Assembly: GCF_037975245.1 (NCBI RefSeq)
Contig: NC_092563.1
Coordinates: 7,373,501-7,437,500, forward strand
Direction: 5' to 3'
From: Apostichopus japonicus
Lineage: Eukaryota > Echinodermata > Holothuroidea > Aspidochirotida > Stichopodidae
DNA: 64,000 nt
Shown: in pieces, positions 11,901 to 26,900 of the stretch
Numbering within the stretch: the stretch's first letter is position 1
Layout of the letters: every line of letters starts with the position of its first letter
Program-made: the position numbers and the translations under genes
The notes under the pieces: model-generated
The model's database searches: none
Told to the model about the DNA's origin: nothing
What the model saw: only the letters and a program-made list of their open reading frames with translations

Positions 11901-14900
11901 CAATTTACTACACATATGTGTTAGGGACACCATCTGCATATAAACTAAGAGGGGTTTCAATTTACCATAGCTGTATTAAAGATATAATTTAAAACTGCTC
12001 ACACTTTTGAAACATGCATGAGAGAGAAATTAGCAGTGTGTGCTCTTCCATGTTTAATACGAATACTAGCCTCCTTACTAAAACAGTTTTCTTCACTTTG
12101 CTTGTGTGCCAACTCAGTACATTTTACTTGACCTAAATGCTACCAGAGTTCACCTACATTTGTAGAAGTTTACAGCCTGGCTCCGTTAATACATTTCGAC
12201 CTAATTAATATAGACATTCTTCTCTGACGACCGTTTGCTCCCATTCAATTTAGCTACAGGAAACGAAAAGTGTGTTAATTATGAATGTATATGTGTGCTT
12301 GGCTACGAGTCTTCCTCGGTTCCATATCTACAGAATCATCTAAAGGAACTTCCTATGTAGGTCAGGCATTTCTATATAACAAGACAGAATGTGTTCAAAA
12401 AACCTAAAATCAACACGAAAAATGTAAAAGATTGAAGAAGTGAATGAGGAGGATTAAAGCGAGTCGTTGACCGTGTCATGTTTCACATGAGGTAGAAGTA
12501 GAGATGTAAGAGCGAAGGTAATGCAACCTCTAAGTCTTGTCAGACTAGAGGTCACTGGCATTCTGCCAAGAACTGTAAAATGGTGTCAGTTTAGTCGATA
12601 AGTGTCTACCAGAGTTACTGAACTTGCTATTCATCAAACTTTTGGACAACCTCTGAGGTTGCTCTGTTCACATTTGCAGGATAATATCTGGGGCAAATAT
12701 TGATGACCTATATAAACCACATTTAAATTATTAATGGTAGAAAACTATAAAAAGGTTGATCTGTTGCTTTCAAGTCCAAATAATCAGTTTGAATATTCAC
12801 AGAATAATATACATACATGTATTGCTATAGTCACTTGAATATAATCACCAGCTTGTTTGGGTCGAGGGGTCAACCAAGCTTTAAATCCTATCAAATGGTT
12901 ACAATTGAGCTGATACAACCCAAGGCTGGTACAGAAAGCCGATTTGCTCAAATTGAAGTCAGAATAACGGCCGTATTTCTCCTCTCCCACCCACCCCATG
13001 ATGCACTACAATTGTATACAGTCAAGCACCATTATCAATATTCTTGCTTTGAAATGTTGTAAATTATATTAAGTGCAATAAGTACAGACACATGCCAAGT
13101 AACGGCAGTGACATGAATTCTGTGGTCCACTTTTGCACCGACAAAGTTTTATACTTCTCTACACTCTCCGCCCCATGATTTGGTGTGAAGAACAATGTGT
13201 GGTAACCAACCATGGTGGAAGGGGGACATCTCCCCCATTCACCATCCTTGGTTTGAAAAAAAGTTTTTTGGAACCATGGAGGGGGGAGGGGGGAGGGGGG
13301 AGGGGGAGATATAATATCTGTTAGAAGCATTTCCATGTTGAACACACTATAAGCCAATGCAAGTTAATAATAGTTCATACTAATTTAGTTGCAAACAAAA
13401 TCTCATAAGGCTAGTTTTATCCTCCAATTTTGAAAAGCATAAGATGGCTGAAATATATTGTAGTGTTTCACATCCTTTTTGGGATTGCCTCTTCCATAAT
13501 ATTTCTCAAAGAAATCGCAGATGCTTGCGTGTGTCATCAGTAACATGTGTTAAAACTATGTGGAAAAAGAAATTGTATATATAAATTTATATATTTATTT
13601 GGTCAATTGATTATCAAATTCATGTTGTACTCACAGCTGTAGCAAATTAAGTCCCTACAGTTTAAGAGAGAATTATATATATTTTTATGATTTTGAAGCA
13701 TTTTAGCTATTTAAGCAGACGAGTGTATGCAGGAACAGACACACATACATTAGTTAAACTAACAATTAACAGGTGCCTGGCAGGTGTTTGTGGTATTCTT
13801 TTTTCAGTGTAAATACAATTTATTTGTGACAGACCTTTTGATAAAAAAACAATTTCTAATTTTTGTGCCAGGGATAAAACGAAAAAAGGAATTGATTCGG
13901 CTGAATCATTGCAGGTGTTCGTGATTGCTCAGAGCTGAACGACTCGTAGAAATAAATTGAAAACGAAAAGTGTTTTCCAGCTTGGTTGCAAAGTTTTGCG
14001 GTAGAGAGACCCTGCAATAGTTCATAATACAACCTCAACCCACACCCCCCCACACTCCCCTTCCCTCAAGTCTAGATCATATACATAATGTTTAATTCCA
14101 AACATGACAGTGTTTGAATGTGTTTGGAGATGAATTTTCAGTTGGTTTGTTCATGAACATTCATAAAAATGCTTCAGTGACATTTATGGCTTAGCTGGGA
14201 TATGTAAAAGTAAGGTACATTCTGCCTGCTTAAAGGGGGGGGGGGGGGGGGGAGGGCTCAGTCAGTATTGTCCACAGGTTTCAAGCATACAGTATGTTCA
14301 AATTGCCTAAAGTTTTCAAAAAGTACCTTTTCTGGAGGTTATCACTACCAGAATTTGATTGTGCATGTTGTCCCAGAAACTGAATAATGAGGAGTGTTAA
14401 TAATTGAGACAAATGTCACAGTCTTAAGCGAAATGCTGGGATTCGGGTAAAAGCGATTGGTTTTCTTTAAATTTGAGAATAGATGACCATTATTAGATTT
14501 TCTAGCATATGTGTGTCAAAATCATCGCAACCTTTTAGGTGGCAAGAAATTCATAATTTCAGCCGCAATCTGATTTTTAAAATGATGTAACTTCGACATT
14601 CACGATTCATTGCTGCCATTACACCCTTGGAGGACAGCCAGTCGTTTTCCCTGCATTTTGCGCATTTAATATATTGCATTTCTTTGCTATATCAACCGGT
14701 TTACATTGAATAAATTGATTTGTACGTTTTAATCAACCGGTTTACATTGGATAATGTTATCCTTTCATTACATCAGTCGGTTTACATCGAATAAAGTGAT
14801 CTATTCAAATATCAACCGGTTTACAATTGGATGAAGTGATCCTTGCGTTATATTAACCGGTTTACATTGCATACTGTAAGTGACCCTTTCATTACATCAA

Positions 14901-17900
14901 CCGGTTTACATTGAATAAACTGATCCTTTCGTTATATCAACCGGTTTATATTGGATAAACTGATCCTTTAGTTTTAATCAACTGGTTTATTTTGAATAAA
15001 ATGATCCTTTATTATATCAACCGATTTACATTGCATAAAGTGATCATTTCGTTACATCAACCGGTTTACATTGGATAAACTGATCCTTTAGTTTTAAATA
15101 AATGGTTTATTTTGAATAAAATGATCCTTTATTATATCAACCGATTTACATTGCATAAAGTGATTATTTCGTTACATTAACCGGTTTACATTGCATAAAG
15201 TGATCATTTCGTTACATTAACCGGTTTACATTGGATAAACTGATCCTTTAGTTTTAAATAAATGGTTTATTTTGAATAAAATGATCCTTTATTATATCAA
15301 CCGATTTACATTGCATAAAGTGATCATTTCGTTACATTAACCGATTTACATTGCATAAAGTGATCATTTTGTTATATCAACCGGTTTACATTGGATACAA
15401 TTTACTTCCCTCTGGAGACTTGTCGTGAAAAGTATTCTTCTCTTCTAAGTGCTTCTATTTCCACTTGACCTAACATCATAAAGTATCATTTTGTCAACCT
15501 GGTCAATAGACATTGGTTTTGCACACACAAGGTTCATTCCATGTCTCACATACAACAAAACTTGTTCTCTAGTCTATTTAGAAAATTGCGCAGGAAACAC
15601 ACACTTCTCATACGTAGTTGTTTTTTCTTCTTCTGTTTTTGACTCTTTTCTTTTACAAAACTGGATGTCTGCCCCCCCCCCCCCCCCCGCATCATCCACC
15701 TGTAAAATCTTAAATCTTCACCAGATATCTGAGGATAACGTTAAGCAGTTCACGGGGTATAGCGATGCATGCATACACGCAGGCAGGCTGCTTTAGGTTT
15801 GATTTCAATATTTAACATAGTCTCTCATTGCTGGTGTCCCCACTGCCTCATCCCACATCTTACCGTCTCCTCCTCCAGCTAGCTAGCTCTAGCTGGTTGC
15901 AGCCAACAAAAGCTGTTGCACCTGCTCCGAGCAGCTGCAAACGTGATGACGAGACCCGAGCTTGATATAGGAGGGGCTCGGCATCCTCAGACTTGACAAC
16001 TTTTCAGCCAGGGGACTTCATTAAGCATGCAAGCAAAATAGTTCAAACTATGTTACACCTGCTCTATAATCAACATGAAAAAACTGCAGGTGTGTTTAGT
16101 TGCTCGTTTTTGAATTGTTAAAATTTTACCGTCACACAAAAAAAGATATAACTTGGTTTTGTCACATGTGGCAAAATCAAAAAAAAAGAGTAAAAAAAAA
16201 ATAGATAAATTTGTCTGCATGCAAATCTTTATACCACGGTATAGAAGTTGGGAGCTTAGTATGTTTGAGTGTTTAATAATACTATATACAATGAGAGGGA
16301 GGAAAATGCTGACTCAATGGATTTTTTGTAATAAGACCATTGATTGTAATAAATCGTCATCTGAGAGGGGGGGGGCCGGGTGGGGGGTTGGTTAGGGGAA
16401 AAGAGAATTGACAATTAGTGTGTTCTGTTAAGGGTAGTTTGCATTATTTATTCATCTTGTACTCTGTAAAGTATTTAATCTTGCATGTGTTGTTTTAAAT
16501 CATTCACATTCCCCTTCCCTAACACACACACATGTGTAAACAAACTTGTTTTCATGCAACTAACTTAATTAGTCAAGAAAGTACATTACTCAATTAAAAT
16601 TATGTGGCGATCTGCTAACGAGGCTGCACAAGTTTGAGTCATGATATGCTGCTGTGTGCCATGAATGGTTAATTTAATTAATCGAGCCCCTTTCTACTGC
16701 CTGTTACATTGTCTTCTTTCTTCAGCTCAAAGTACACTTTTGTGCATGTTTATTTCCGCTTTTAATTGAAATACTAAAGGTTCCATACGTATGGACCTCT
16801 ATATGAGTTTCATTCCAATCACAAAGTAATAGTGTAACAGTTTATCATATAGTTTCCCATTTGCTTTCTTACAGTTTTAAATACTAATTATAGCAAAGTA
16901 AAGCATTTGGACATAGGAACCTTCTCTTGTTTTGGTTGAGAATCCAAAGCCATTATTGATGCCTTATGCTTTATAAGATCCGTCTCGTTTGAAAAGAAAA
17001 GTTATTTCGGTCAATTTGCCATAATATTTTTGTAAAATGTTTCCAAACTTTATCAAATGTTTACATACTGCCTAATGAAAAGCAGGTAGAAGCAAAGACA
17101 CAATAGGATTCTAATTAGTTTAAAACAAATGACAGACAAAATATTATCACTAATCGCATTGAATGAGTTGGCTTAAAATCTGCTTACGAAAAAAAGGCAA
17201 CGAATTTAATTATCATCTTTTACCTAAATCAAAGTACGGCTTATATGAAGAATCTTATTTATTCTTAATAAACTTCCGGTAATGAAATATGTTTTTGGAA
17301 ATACATATATACATCAAAATCGGTTGCTTTTGTTCTGTACCCAATTATCGACATATTTGCAAGCAAATATCCACAAGGGAACTACTGTTGTTGTTCTAAT
17401 AGAAGGGATTTAACTATGAAGGGAATTCATTCTCTCATTCATGGAGAATTCATTTTACATTGCATATATGTACCCTTAACTGTATGACTTAATTAACTGT
17501 AATAATATGGCGTGTTTATAGCTTTGCGAGAGAGAGATGATTCTGGTACTACATGAAGTGATATGTGGGGATTATACAATATACTTTCAAGCTTGGATTC
17601 ATCTGCCTGCCATCTGCCGTGATGGTGTCACTTACCCAGCTGTTGCTAGATAAATTCAGAAAGTAAAACCAATATTTGTAACGTCATGTATTTGCACTGA
17701 AAAATACACTAGTTATATCAGGTTGCTATTCGAATAATGTCGATGCTAAAAAAATCTGTTAATGCATTTGATTCTGTCAACAGACATTCTTTGATCAATC
17801 ATTCATTCTTGATGTTTACGTCCGTTTCTCGACAGGGTCCCTGATGAATGGAGTACATTCACCTCATAGTGTCAATGGGACCCCCTCTCCACCAGCTACA

Positions 17901-20900
17901 GGGTCAGCTGGACCCACCCCTTCGGCGACGTCGTTGTCTAATCAAGAGTTGCCTCCTGCTTGTGGAGCGAGACAACTCAGCAAGTTAAAGAGGTTCCTGA
18001 CCACGCTCCAGCAGTTTGGAACGGATATCTCACCCGAGATTGGGGAAAGGGTCAGAAGTTTAGTGATGGGGCTTGTGGTGAGTTTGTTCCTTCCATTCCT
18101 ACCCCCCCCCACCCCCCTCTTCACCCTAACTCTTCTCTTCAGACATTTGTGAGTTTACTGTAGATTGGTATTGATGATGAATGACTCTGACCAGTTTCTC
18201 TCACGAAAACTAACGTAATACTTAACAGACCTTGCAACTGACATTTTACTAAATTGATGTACACAGTGAAAATTAGTTGGTCAATGAACATGGTGATAGC
18301 TCCTTTGACTACTGTATATCAGAAATGGTCATATGAAAGATGCAGTATTCATTGCAAGTCCTTGTGTATAGTACAGTACATACTATATGTATATATATAT
18401 ATATATATGCATATGCATATGCATATATATATATATATATATACATATATATGCATATGCATATATGCATATATGCATATATATGCATATGCAGTACCTG
18501 TGTAGACTCTGATAACGGATTGGATGAATTACATTAATACACTCACAATATGAATAAATTAAGTAAGTGTTTTGACACAGTAGAGTACAGCACAAGACTG
18601 CTTTGTCTTTAACAAATTTATTCTTATAATTAGAACATTTGAGCTTAAAATGTTTTAACAATTACTTTGGTTATAATTCTGATGATTATGAATGCTGCAT
18701 CACAAATGCTTAGTGGAAAGTGACTTTCCTGCCTGCAAGTCACTGGTAAATGTCCTAAGTATGTCAAGGGTCAGGGGATGAACTATCGTTCTTACTCAAT
18801 AACTGTTCAGCTGTTTTGAGGGTGCATGTAATTAACTACAGAACTATTCTGTCTCTCCAAGATCCTTTAACCTTGAACTCGAGAGATAGAATCGACTACA
18901 TCTCAACGCATTATTACTGTTCTGGATATCAAACAAAAACTCTGCCAAATACTCTGCACGAATTTTCATGATTATATCAGCTTAAAATGGCGCAGAAAAA
19001 GAATCAATCAAACAGCTGTTGTATTAAGTCATAAACCGAGCCACGAGCCAGCCAGAGGTAAAAAAAGATGCCTGCAACTGGAAACCATCCCTAGTCAAAA
19101 TGTAGTAATGACAAAGTTGCAAATTTGAAATGGAAAGATGCTGGTCCCAGGCTTTATGGCAGAATCTGAGTTTTGTGGTGACTTAAATTACAGTTATCTA
19201 TACTTGTATACTCCTATACACTTATATACAATAGTGCCCTGTTGTTTGTATCATGTAACAAGGGTGTATCCAAAAAAATCCAACAGTTCTTTGAAGCTAT
19301 GACTGGTTGACTATACACCATTTTTTTATCTCAAAACAAAGTTTTTTGGAAAAGAACAGGAAAGAGCCTGTAGGTTTTAAGGGTTGTAGCTGGGGGCTAG
19401 GGATTCTCAAACCGATGGAAAATAATGGTTCGAAGAAATCCCAGGAGATGTTTACTCTCTCTCTCCGTCTCTGTTATTTAACTCAACATTTGGTTTTCAT
19501 TGTTGGGTACTTAGAGTAATGCATTTGTCTGATGCCTACAGCCGCCCGCCCACCCGGCACTATCTTCTCTCTAACTATAATATGACCTTTGTGCAGACAA
19601 GCTGGGCAGAATTTTTTAAAGTGAAAGTTTGAAGAACATGAAAAGGTCTTTATCAATTGAAGAGAATTTAAATAGAAAAGCTTGTTTGCTAGTCTAATTA
19701 CCTCTGAATAATAGGAACAGAAACAGGGCATACAGAGCAATTTGGGAAGTTGCACCCGACCTCTTGGACAGAGGTTCACTTAATTTCCATCTAGAGCTGT
19801 AAACTATAAATTAAAGGTCATTGGTATAACACTTGCAAATTTTAGAAAGCTAACAGATTGGCAAAAAAACTTGCCCCAAAGTAGGCAAAATCACTATATT
19901 GGATGTTCCCACACCCTCACCCTCGCCCTTCCAGTTAGACAAGTAGCTGTCTATAATAGATCAAGGAAATGGTTATAAATAGCAGGGGGAGGGATGGGAG
20001 GGGAGTGGGGGGGGGTGTTGGGGGATATACTTATTGACTTGTGAGCAAAGCAAGCATTGTTTTATTTCCTAGCATATTTAAGGGGCCATAACTGCTAGTG
20101 ATTTACAGTACAATTACCGTAAAGGGTTTCTCACCAGAAATGCATTAAAGTTGCTATCAATTTCTAAATGGTTTAGTACAGATTTTATAATATTAGGTTA
20201 ATTAGCCTATACATACATGTGTACAATTATCTGTCTGTGAAGTCCAGTGTGACATGTCATCATAATTCATGTAAATAAGTAGCAGATGTTTGTTTCCAAG
20301 GTGGTATTACACACATAGAATGACATGTGTATAGAAGAAATAGAGACACATGTACAGTATTCACATACATAAACTATTATTGGGGGGGGGGGGGGGGTGG
20401 GTAGGTGGTTGGTACAGCGGCTGTATTGTAATAAATCAGTAATGGACATTTTTTCTTCTCGTTTCAGAACAACGCTCTCTCAGTGGAAGAGTTTCACAAT
20501 AAACTCCAGGAAGCCACAAACTTCCCATTAAGACCATTTGTAATTCCATTTCTGAAGGTAAGTGTGGTGGTCTGTCGGTTGGAAATTTAGAAATGATGTT
20601 TATTTTATCGTATTTATCTTCATTACTGTTCATGGCTGTAATAGAGTGGGTGGTCGATATCGACAAAGACTCGTTTATTAATGGAGAGAAAATTTGGTTG
20701 AAATGTACTGGTGGTGATAGATCATGGTAAGTACTCAAAATAAGGAGTTTAGCTAATCATAGTTACTAGTTTAACTCGTGACTGTACCACCGTCAGATTA
20801 TGACCTGCCGATGTTGGGGTGTGTTTTTATTTTTGTTTTTTTATTTTTCGGGGGGGCCTGCCAGTAACTGTAGTACCAGCATTATGTCTTTGTCAGCTAC

Positions 20901-23900
20901 TCTCATTGTCTCTACGTGATTTGTAACTCCTTGATAATCATCTCTGGAATATGTGATGGTACTTTCCGTCCTTCGATCATATTTACATCTGGCCCCCCTG
21001 GCTCGATATATCTCTGTTGGCAAGACCTTTGTCGTCTGCTCAAAAAGGTTACTAGTGACGTCAATTATGTAGACAATACTAGGTCCAATGTTGCAATTGC
21101 CTGTAAAATTAAGCTCCATTTTCCTTGTCTGACTCGATGCCTGCTTATGTGGAAAAAATTATGATTTTGAAGCTGAAAAAAAGAAAGGTTTTCAGGTATG
21201 CAGTCTAATTTAGCAGTGGCACAAAAGAACCTTCTGGTTTTAAATTAATATTCAGTAACCAATTAATAATTCCTTTCATATGGTCTAGTGAGTTAATTTG
21301 AAGGCTTTCATTCAAAGAAGGCACAAAGCATTGTTAACAACTATGCACAGTCGCACAGTAGAGCTCTACAGTAACTATGCATGGTAACTATGCTACAGTA
21401 ACTATGCACGGTAACTATGCACTGTAGCCCATGTTGCACAGAGCTCCCTTTTCGCCAAGTTTTATGGTGCTAATATGAGTCCATGAATCATGTTTGTGTG
21501 TTGAAGACAATTATAACATGTTCAAACCTACAGTGGATGTGGACTCCATCTGTAATATTTGTAGCGTGGGTATCTAAAAAAGCAGTGATGGTTTTCCAAC
21601 GTCACAATGACCTTCAGAAGATCAGTACAATTTTAGTTTTAGCCGTCCGAGGGACGGTACTTTCATCTTAAGTAGAACACGGGGCAAATCCCTGATTATC
21701 AGAAACGTATGGCATCCCTACATCTCAGTTGGTTATATTGACGGTATGACAGAGAAAGGTTTGCAAAAAAGATGCTGAGCTACATGTATGACATTTGGAG
21801 GATCTCTCTTAAATTGTATCCTATAGGCAAATCTTCCCCTTCTACAACGAGAGTTAATGCACTGCGCCAGACTTGCCAAAGTCAACCCACAGCAGTACTA
21901 CCTGCAGAACGAACAACAGATACTGGAGGTGAAGAGTACACCGGACCCAGCGGACTCCTCAATCACAGAAGTAAATGAAAATGGCAAGAGGAGATCTCCA
22001 GATGAAAGGTAAATATCTACACTTCTACTCAATAATAGTAGTAGTAGCTGGTAGTCAATGCTGTAGTAGTAGTAGTAGCTAGTACTCAATAGTAGTAGTA
22101 GTAGCTGGTACTCAATAGTAGTAGTAGCAGCAATAGTAGTAGTGGTAGCTGGTACTCAATAGTAGTAGTATTAGTAGCAATAGTAGTAGTAAAAAAAGTA
22201 GAAATTACCATGTCAATACTCGATGACGATAACGACTACTGTCTGTCAACAGAGTCTGATGGTCAAATTAGTATGTTCCTAGTTGTAGATTACTTCATTC
22301 CTTCTCTCACGCTTACCTGTCCCCACACAAGAAATGCACTTGCTCATAGAGTATGCTTACAGTAGTTGTTACCTTAAATTATTGTTGGGCCTAAGCTGGG
22401 GATTGAGGTTAGTTTTGAAGGTTTCTGGAGGTATGTGGCCTCTGTTGTACTACTAGTACTTTAAAAATTGGGTACTATATATATACATATAAACATATAC
22501 AGGGATGTGCCCAGGATTTCCTGAGTGCCGGGTATACTGATCGCCATCCTGGGGGAGGAGTCTAAGGGGGAGGGGGTGTCCCCCTCCCCTTTGAGAAATT
22601 TTTCGATTTTTGAAGGTGCTCAGATGCCAAATGCTGGCACTTGTGTAGCTTTTTAAGCACATACACAAGTACTTGTTTTTCTAACAATTTACATTTTTCC
22701 ATTTTTTTTAGTGAAATATATTACGTACCTACTACCTGGTAAAAGTTATTAGTTTGTTTCAAAGAGATTTTACAAGGGACCGATTGAGGGCAATAAGTAA
22801 TGTTTCTCCCATGCATAACTAATGCATTACTCGTCTGTATGATTTTGGCATAGGCTAGGCCCAATTTATGTTGAATATATTGTTAGGAATGTCGGGATTT
22901 TAGATGAAAACAGTGCTGGGCGGGATTCACGATTTTTAAGACAGTGCTGGGCAGTAATTTTTAGTGCTGGGCGGAGCCGCCCAGTGCCGCCCAGCGTGGG
23001 CACATCCCAGCATATATATAGTTACACCAGCTTTGATCAGCTCATGTCACCAAACGTGTGGAAACACAGACTGTCAACTATGGATGCCATTGCAGACCGC
23101 ACAGTGAATGTCTCTGTATAAGTTCCCTTTCACACAAATAAAAATAGACCTTGTCCTCTCCTAGGAGATATATGTATGTAAATGCAACCATCTGTTTTGA
23201 AAGTGTACCTGCTAATTTTGAAGGATCTCACCAAATATTTTGCCATTATAATGTATTATTTCCAAGTCTGATTCCAAGGCAGTAGTTTCTAATTTTTGAT
23301 CATGAGCTGAAAAGCATTATAGTAGTTAACCATTAACTCATTCATAACAGAATAAGGAGACTAGAAATTATAAATGGGTGTTCTTTAAGGAAGCATGAAA
23401 GATGTCAGTCACTAAGCGCACATATCCTCACAATTTGATTTGCAGTATTTCATTCGATGTTCTTTTTAAATTCCGACCTTTGGTCCCCTTGGAAATAGTG
23501 GAAGAATCTAATCCCATGATCTATTCATTTATTATTGCGTAATTATTTGTACTGAGGAAAAGGCAAGGTTGGTTGGGCTCATTTGCTGGTACCAGGCAGG
23601 TTTTGGAACAGGTGGTGTTGGCAGAAGGGTGTCCTTGATTGTCAATACTCAATTACTTAATTTCACTAATTTATACATGTAAGGCAAATAAAGGCCAGTG
23701 TTCCAAAACTTTTTCAATTGAATTCAGTTTTTAATGTAAACTAAAAAAAAAAAAAAAATAATTTGTTGACTTTAATAGTTAATAATTCAAAATCGTCCAG
23801 AATAAACAGCATTCATGCCACTTTAGCAATAAAAACAGTATACTTTATAGTCAAATGAAAAAAAAAAAACAGACTAAGTTCTTGAATTTATTTTGCTTGA

Positions 23901-26900
23901 TCTCTCCTCTCGACAGGATGGCAAACAGACCAAAGGAGAACGGAAGTAGTTCTGGGGTAGAAGTACCCCTGCCAAAGAGACACCATGGTGTTGGTTCCCC
24001 AACTGCCCTGCCTGGTATGCCCTCATCAGTCAACCATTTCAATCACCTTCCACCTTCTCACCCTTTCAGAGTGGAGGACATGGTTCATGGTAGGGAGCCA
24101 AGAGACTTTAGAGAGATGCGGGAGAGGTTAGACCGTGAAAGGGAACGCCACACACCGTTTGGTACGTCTAGGCGTCCTGCGTAGCGGATAGGCTACTACT
24201 AATAACGCTACTAGTATAAAGGATTTAATCTCTGCAGATTAGTAGCACTAGGTGGTCAGATGCAAATATTGAAAACAGGCCAGGAATATCAACAATTGTG
24301 CAATTGTTATCATCAACTTGTGATTAGAACTGTCCAAAAATATCCGAGGGAATTACATCTGTTTTCAAAGGAAACACGTATTTCCTGCATTAAGTGTTCC
24401 CCCCTTGCCATCTCAGTAAAACTTAGAATCGATAGTAGTTATTCTGGCTTTCTCCAAAAAAATTTACTCCACCCTTTTATTGTAAAAATTTGTGTGTACA
24501 CGGTGTTTCTAACCACTCGACAATCAAAAAACTTTGTCTCTGTCTCGTCCGTATCGTTCCGCTTTCCGACTTCTCTCCGTCCGTCCGTCTGCCTGCGACT
24601 CTCTCTGTCTTATCTCACACATCTTTGCACGTCCAATACCCCCCCCCCCCAAAGCAACACAAAAGGTATCACAACCCAGGTTGCCGTTTGGCAAGCTACT
24701 GCACGAGCAGTGTTGACCTGGCATTTCTGATAGCACCCAACACCGCTAATCATCAACTAGTCTGGAGTGTTTGTCTTAGTATTAATGAGGGATTGCAATT
24801 GTTAAACTGGGAAGGAAATAAAAAGGACAGATGGTAACATGGTTGAAGCAGGTGATGGGTAAAAAAATATATATAGACAAGACGAAAAGATCACATGGTT
24901 GCCGTGACAATCCGGTATTTAGGGATTAATATCGTTTGACATTTTGCTTGTGCCAGCTTGGGTCATGGGCTTGCCACACTTTATTATCTCATTTTGGGAG
25001 GAATTATAATTTGGTTGGTGCATGATGGGGGAGACGGTTGCATGGTATCTCTACCGAGAGAAGGAAATTCACATTTTTTCATGGTGTTTGGCAGGGTTGT
25101 GATGGTGTTTGAAACAGCATATTGAGTTTATAAACTGTTTGCATTAGCTTTGACATTGCCTCACCATGCTATGCAAGATGATGATTCACAAACCTCATCT
25201 AGGCATTTTCTTTTGCAATATTCAATAACATGATAAAAACAAACATGTACATGATGAACTTGTTAATTTAGTCTGTGGAACCCTGAAGTAATAAATATGA
25301 AATAACTCAGAAATCAACTGCTTAAAACCATGCAGCTGTATTGGCCTCATATCCATTTGGTGAGTGCTTTGAGTCTTAGAGTATAAGACTAATGGTCTGT
25401 CATATCTGGCTGACGTACATATAATCATTTTATTAATTTTAATGCTCAAGTCATACATGGCTGCACCATGTTCCAAATGTGGTTCATCAATGATAACTTT
25501 TTTTTCTCATTTATAATTGAAAGAAAGATATATATACTTTGCTGTGGTAAACCAGTATCGAATTTTCTTTAGTTTTCTGAGATTCAGGGACACTTTGCAA
25601 CATTCTCATAATGACTAGCTGTTTTGGGGGGTTTTTTTAATTTATATTTGGCAGCCATAAAAGAAAATCTTACTGAAACTTAAAAGAGGCAGGGAGAAAT
25701 GTACTTGGCCATTGGACAACATAAAAATCTTTTTTTTTAATCTGACAGCCATAAAAGAAAAACTTACTGAAATTTAAAAGAGGCAGGGAGAAATATACTT
25801 GGCCGTTGGACAACATAAAAATCTTTCATTTAAAGAAATTAACAAATTGATTTTGTCAATGAAACAGCAGATTCGATTACTTCAAATATTAATCTACTTA
25901 CAGTGAGATATTATAAATATAGATATTGACCTATCTGAGCTTACAGGTAGATTGAGATTTCTGAGTCTCATGTTTGTTTGTGTATTCAATAAATAACAGT
26001 CATACTTCATGTAAATTAAAGCCCATTGTCTCTTCTGCTCAAAATGTTGGGAAACTGCATAATGAGTCATCAGATGTTGTTGCTATGGTAATCCATAGAA
26101 TATCATTTCAATCAGAAATTACCAAAGGAATAAATACGAAAGCTACAGTTGAATCATTGAAGTCCATTTGAAAATATTTATTAGAACAAATTAGAGAAGG
26201 AAAAAAAGTCATGAAGGCACATACTCAAAGGCTCTACATTATCAGAAGATGTAAAAAGTAAAATTGAGTTGTTTTCTTTACACAGGAGGAGAAGATGTAA
26301 AAAGTAATAGAGTTAGATGACTTGTTTTCTTTACACAGCAGGCTATCCACCCTCCAGAGAGAGTCTCTTCCCGGATCCATTTTACTTTGATGACCGGATA
26401 GAAGACGAGTGGAAACATGTTGAAACGGTGAGCGTTACACAATAAATCTATCCTAGTAGCTTGCACTACTCTCACAATCTGTCAAACTGTCTCTCGTTAA
26501 TGTTTGATGACTTCGGATTCTTTTAAAATACAAGCTAGTCTGTGGGAGAACAGGTACTTAGTAATAACTTAAGTTGAAATGTCGGTTAGTTTGCTGGGAG
26601 GAGGCACTTTCATGGGAGACACATCTTCTCGTGTTTCAACTTCTTCACTCAAAGCCTAGTTGAGGAAAGTGCCATTTTTGGTTACGATGCCGAAGGCTCA
26701 GTAGTAACCTTTGGAATCTTGCTGATGTGTGTGTGTGTGTGACGGCCAGCTCGTAAACACGATATCTTAAGAAGCACAAGTTGAGTCAATGTCGTGTTTG
26801 GTAGGTAGATTTCCCATGATGTATAGATGTGCCCTATTAGTTGTGGTTCCCATGTCATGCATATTCGGGGCTAAACCTTAAAATTCTTATAATATTGGCA

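Larger units (their letters stand above)
5925..17835 (+). other. 11.9-kb intron of the ETO-family gene
   Basis: Apart from the repeats listed (6.1-6.8, 7.2-7.6, MITE copy 2, 10.5, 10.8-11.2, 14.7-15.4 kb) I see no coding exon. There is a run of 18 G at 14235-14252. The length is typical of an early ETO-gene intron that may hold enhancers. Confidence 0.7.

Noticed and set aside
14694-15392. CRISPR-like array
   Set aside because: The regular 40-bp period has no unique spacers; every unit is a variant of the same sequence and the context is an animal intron.
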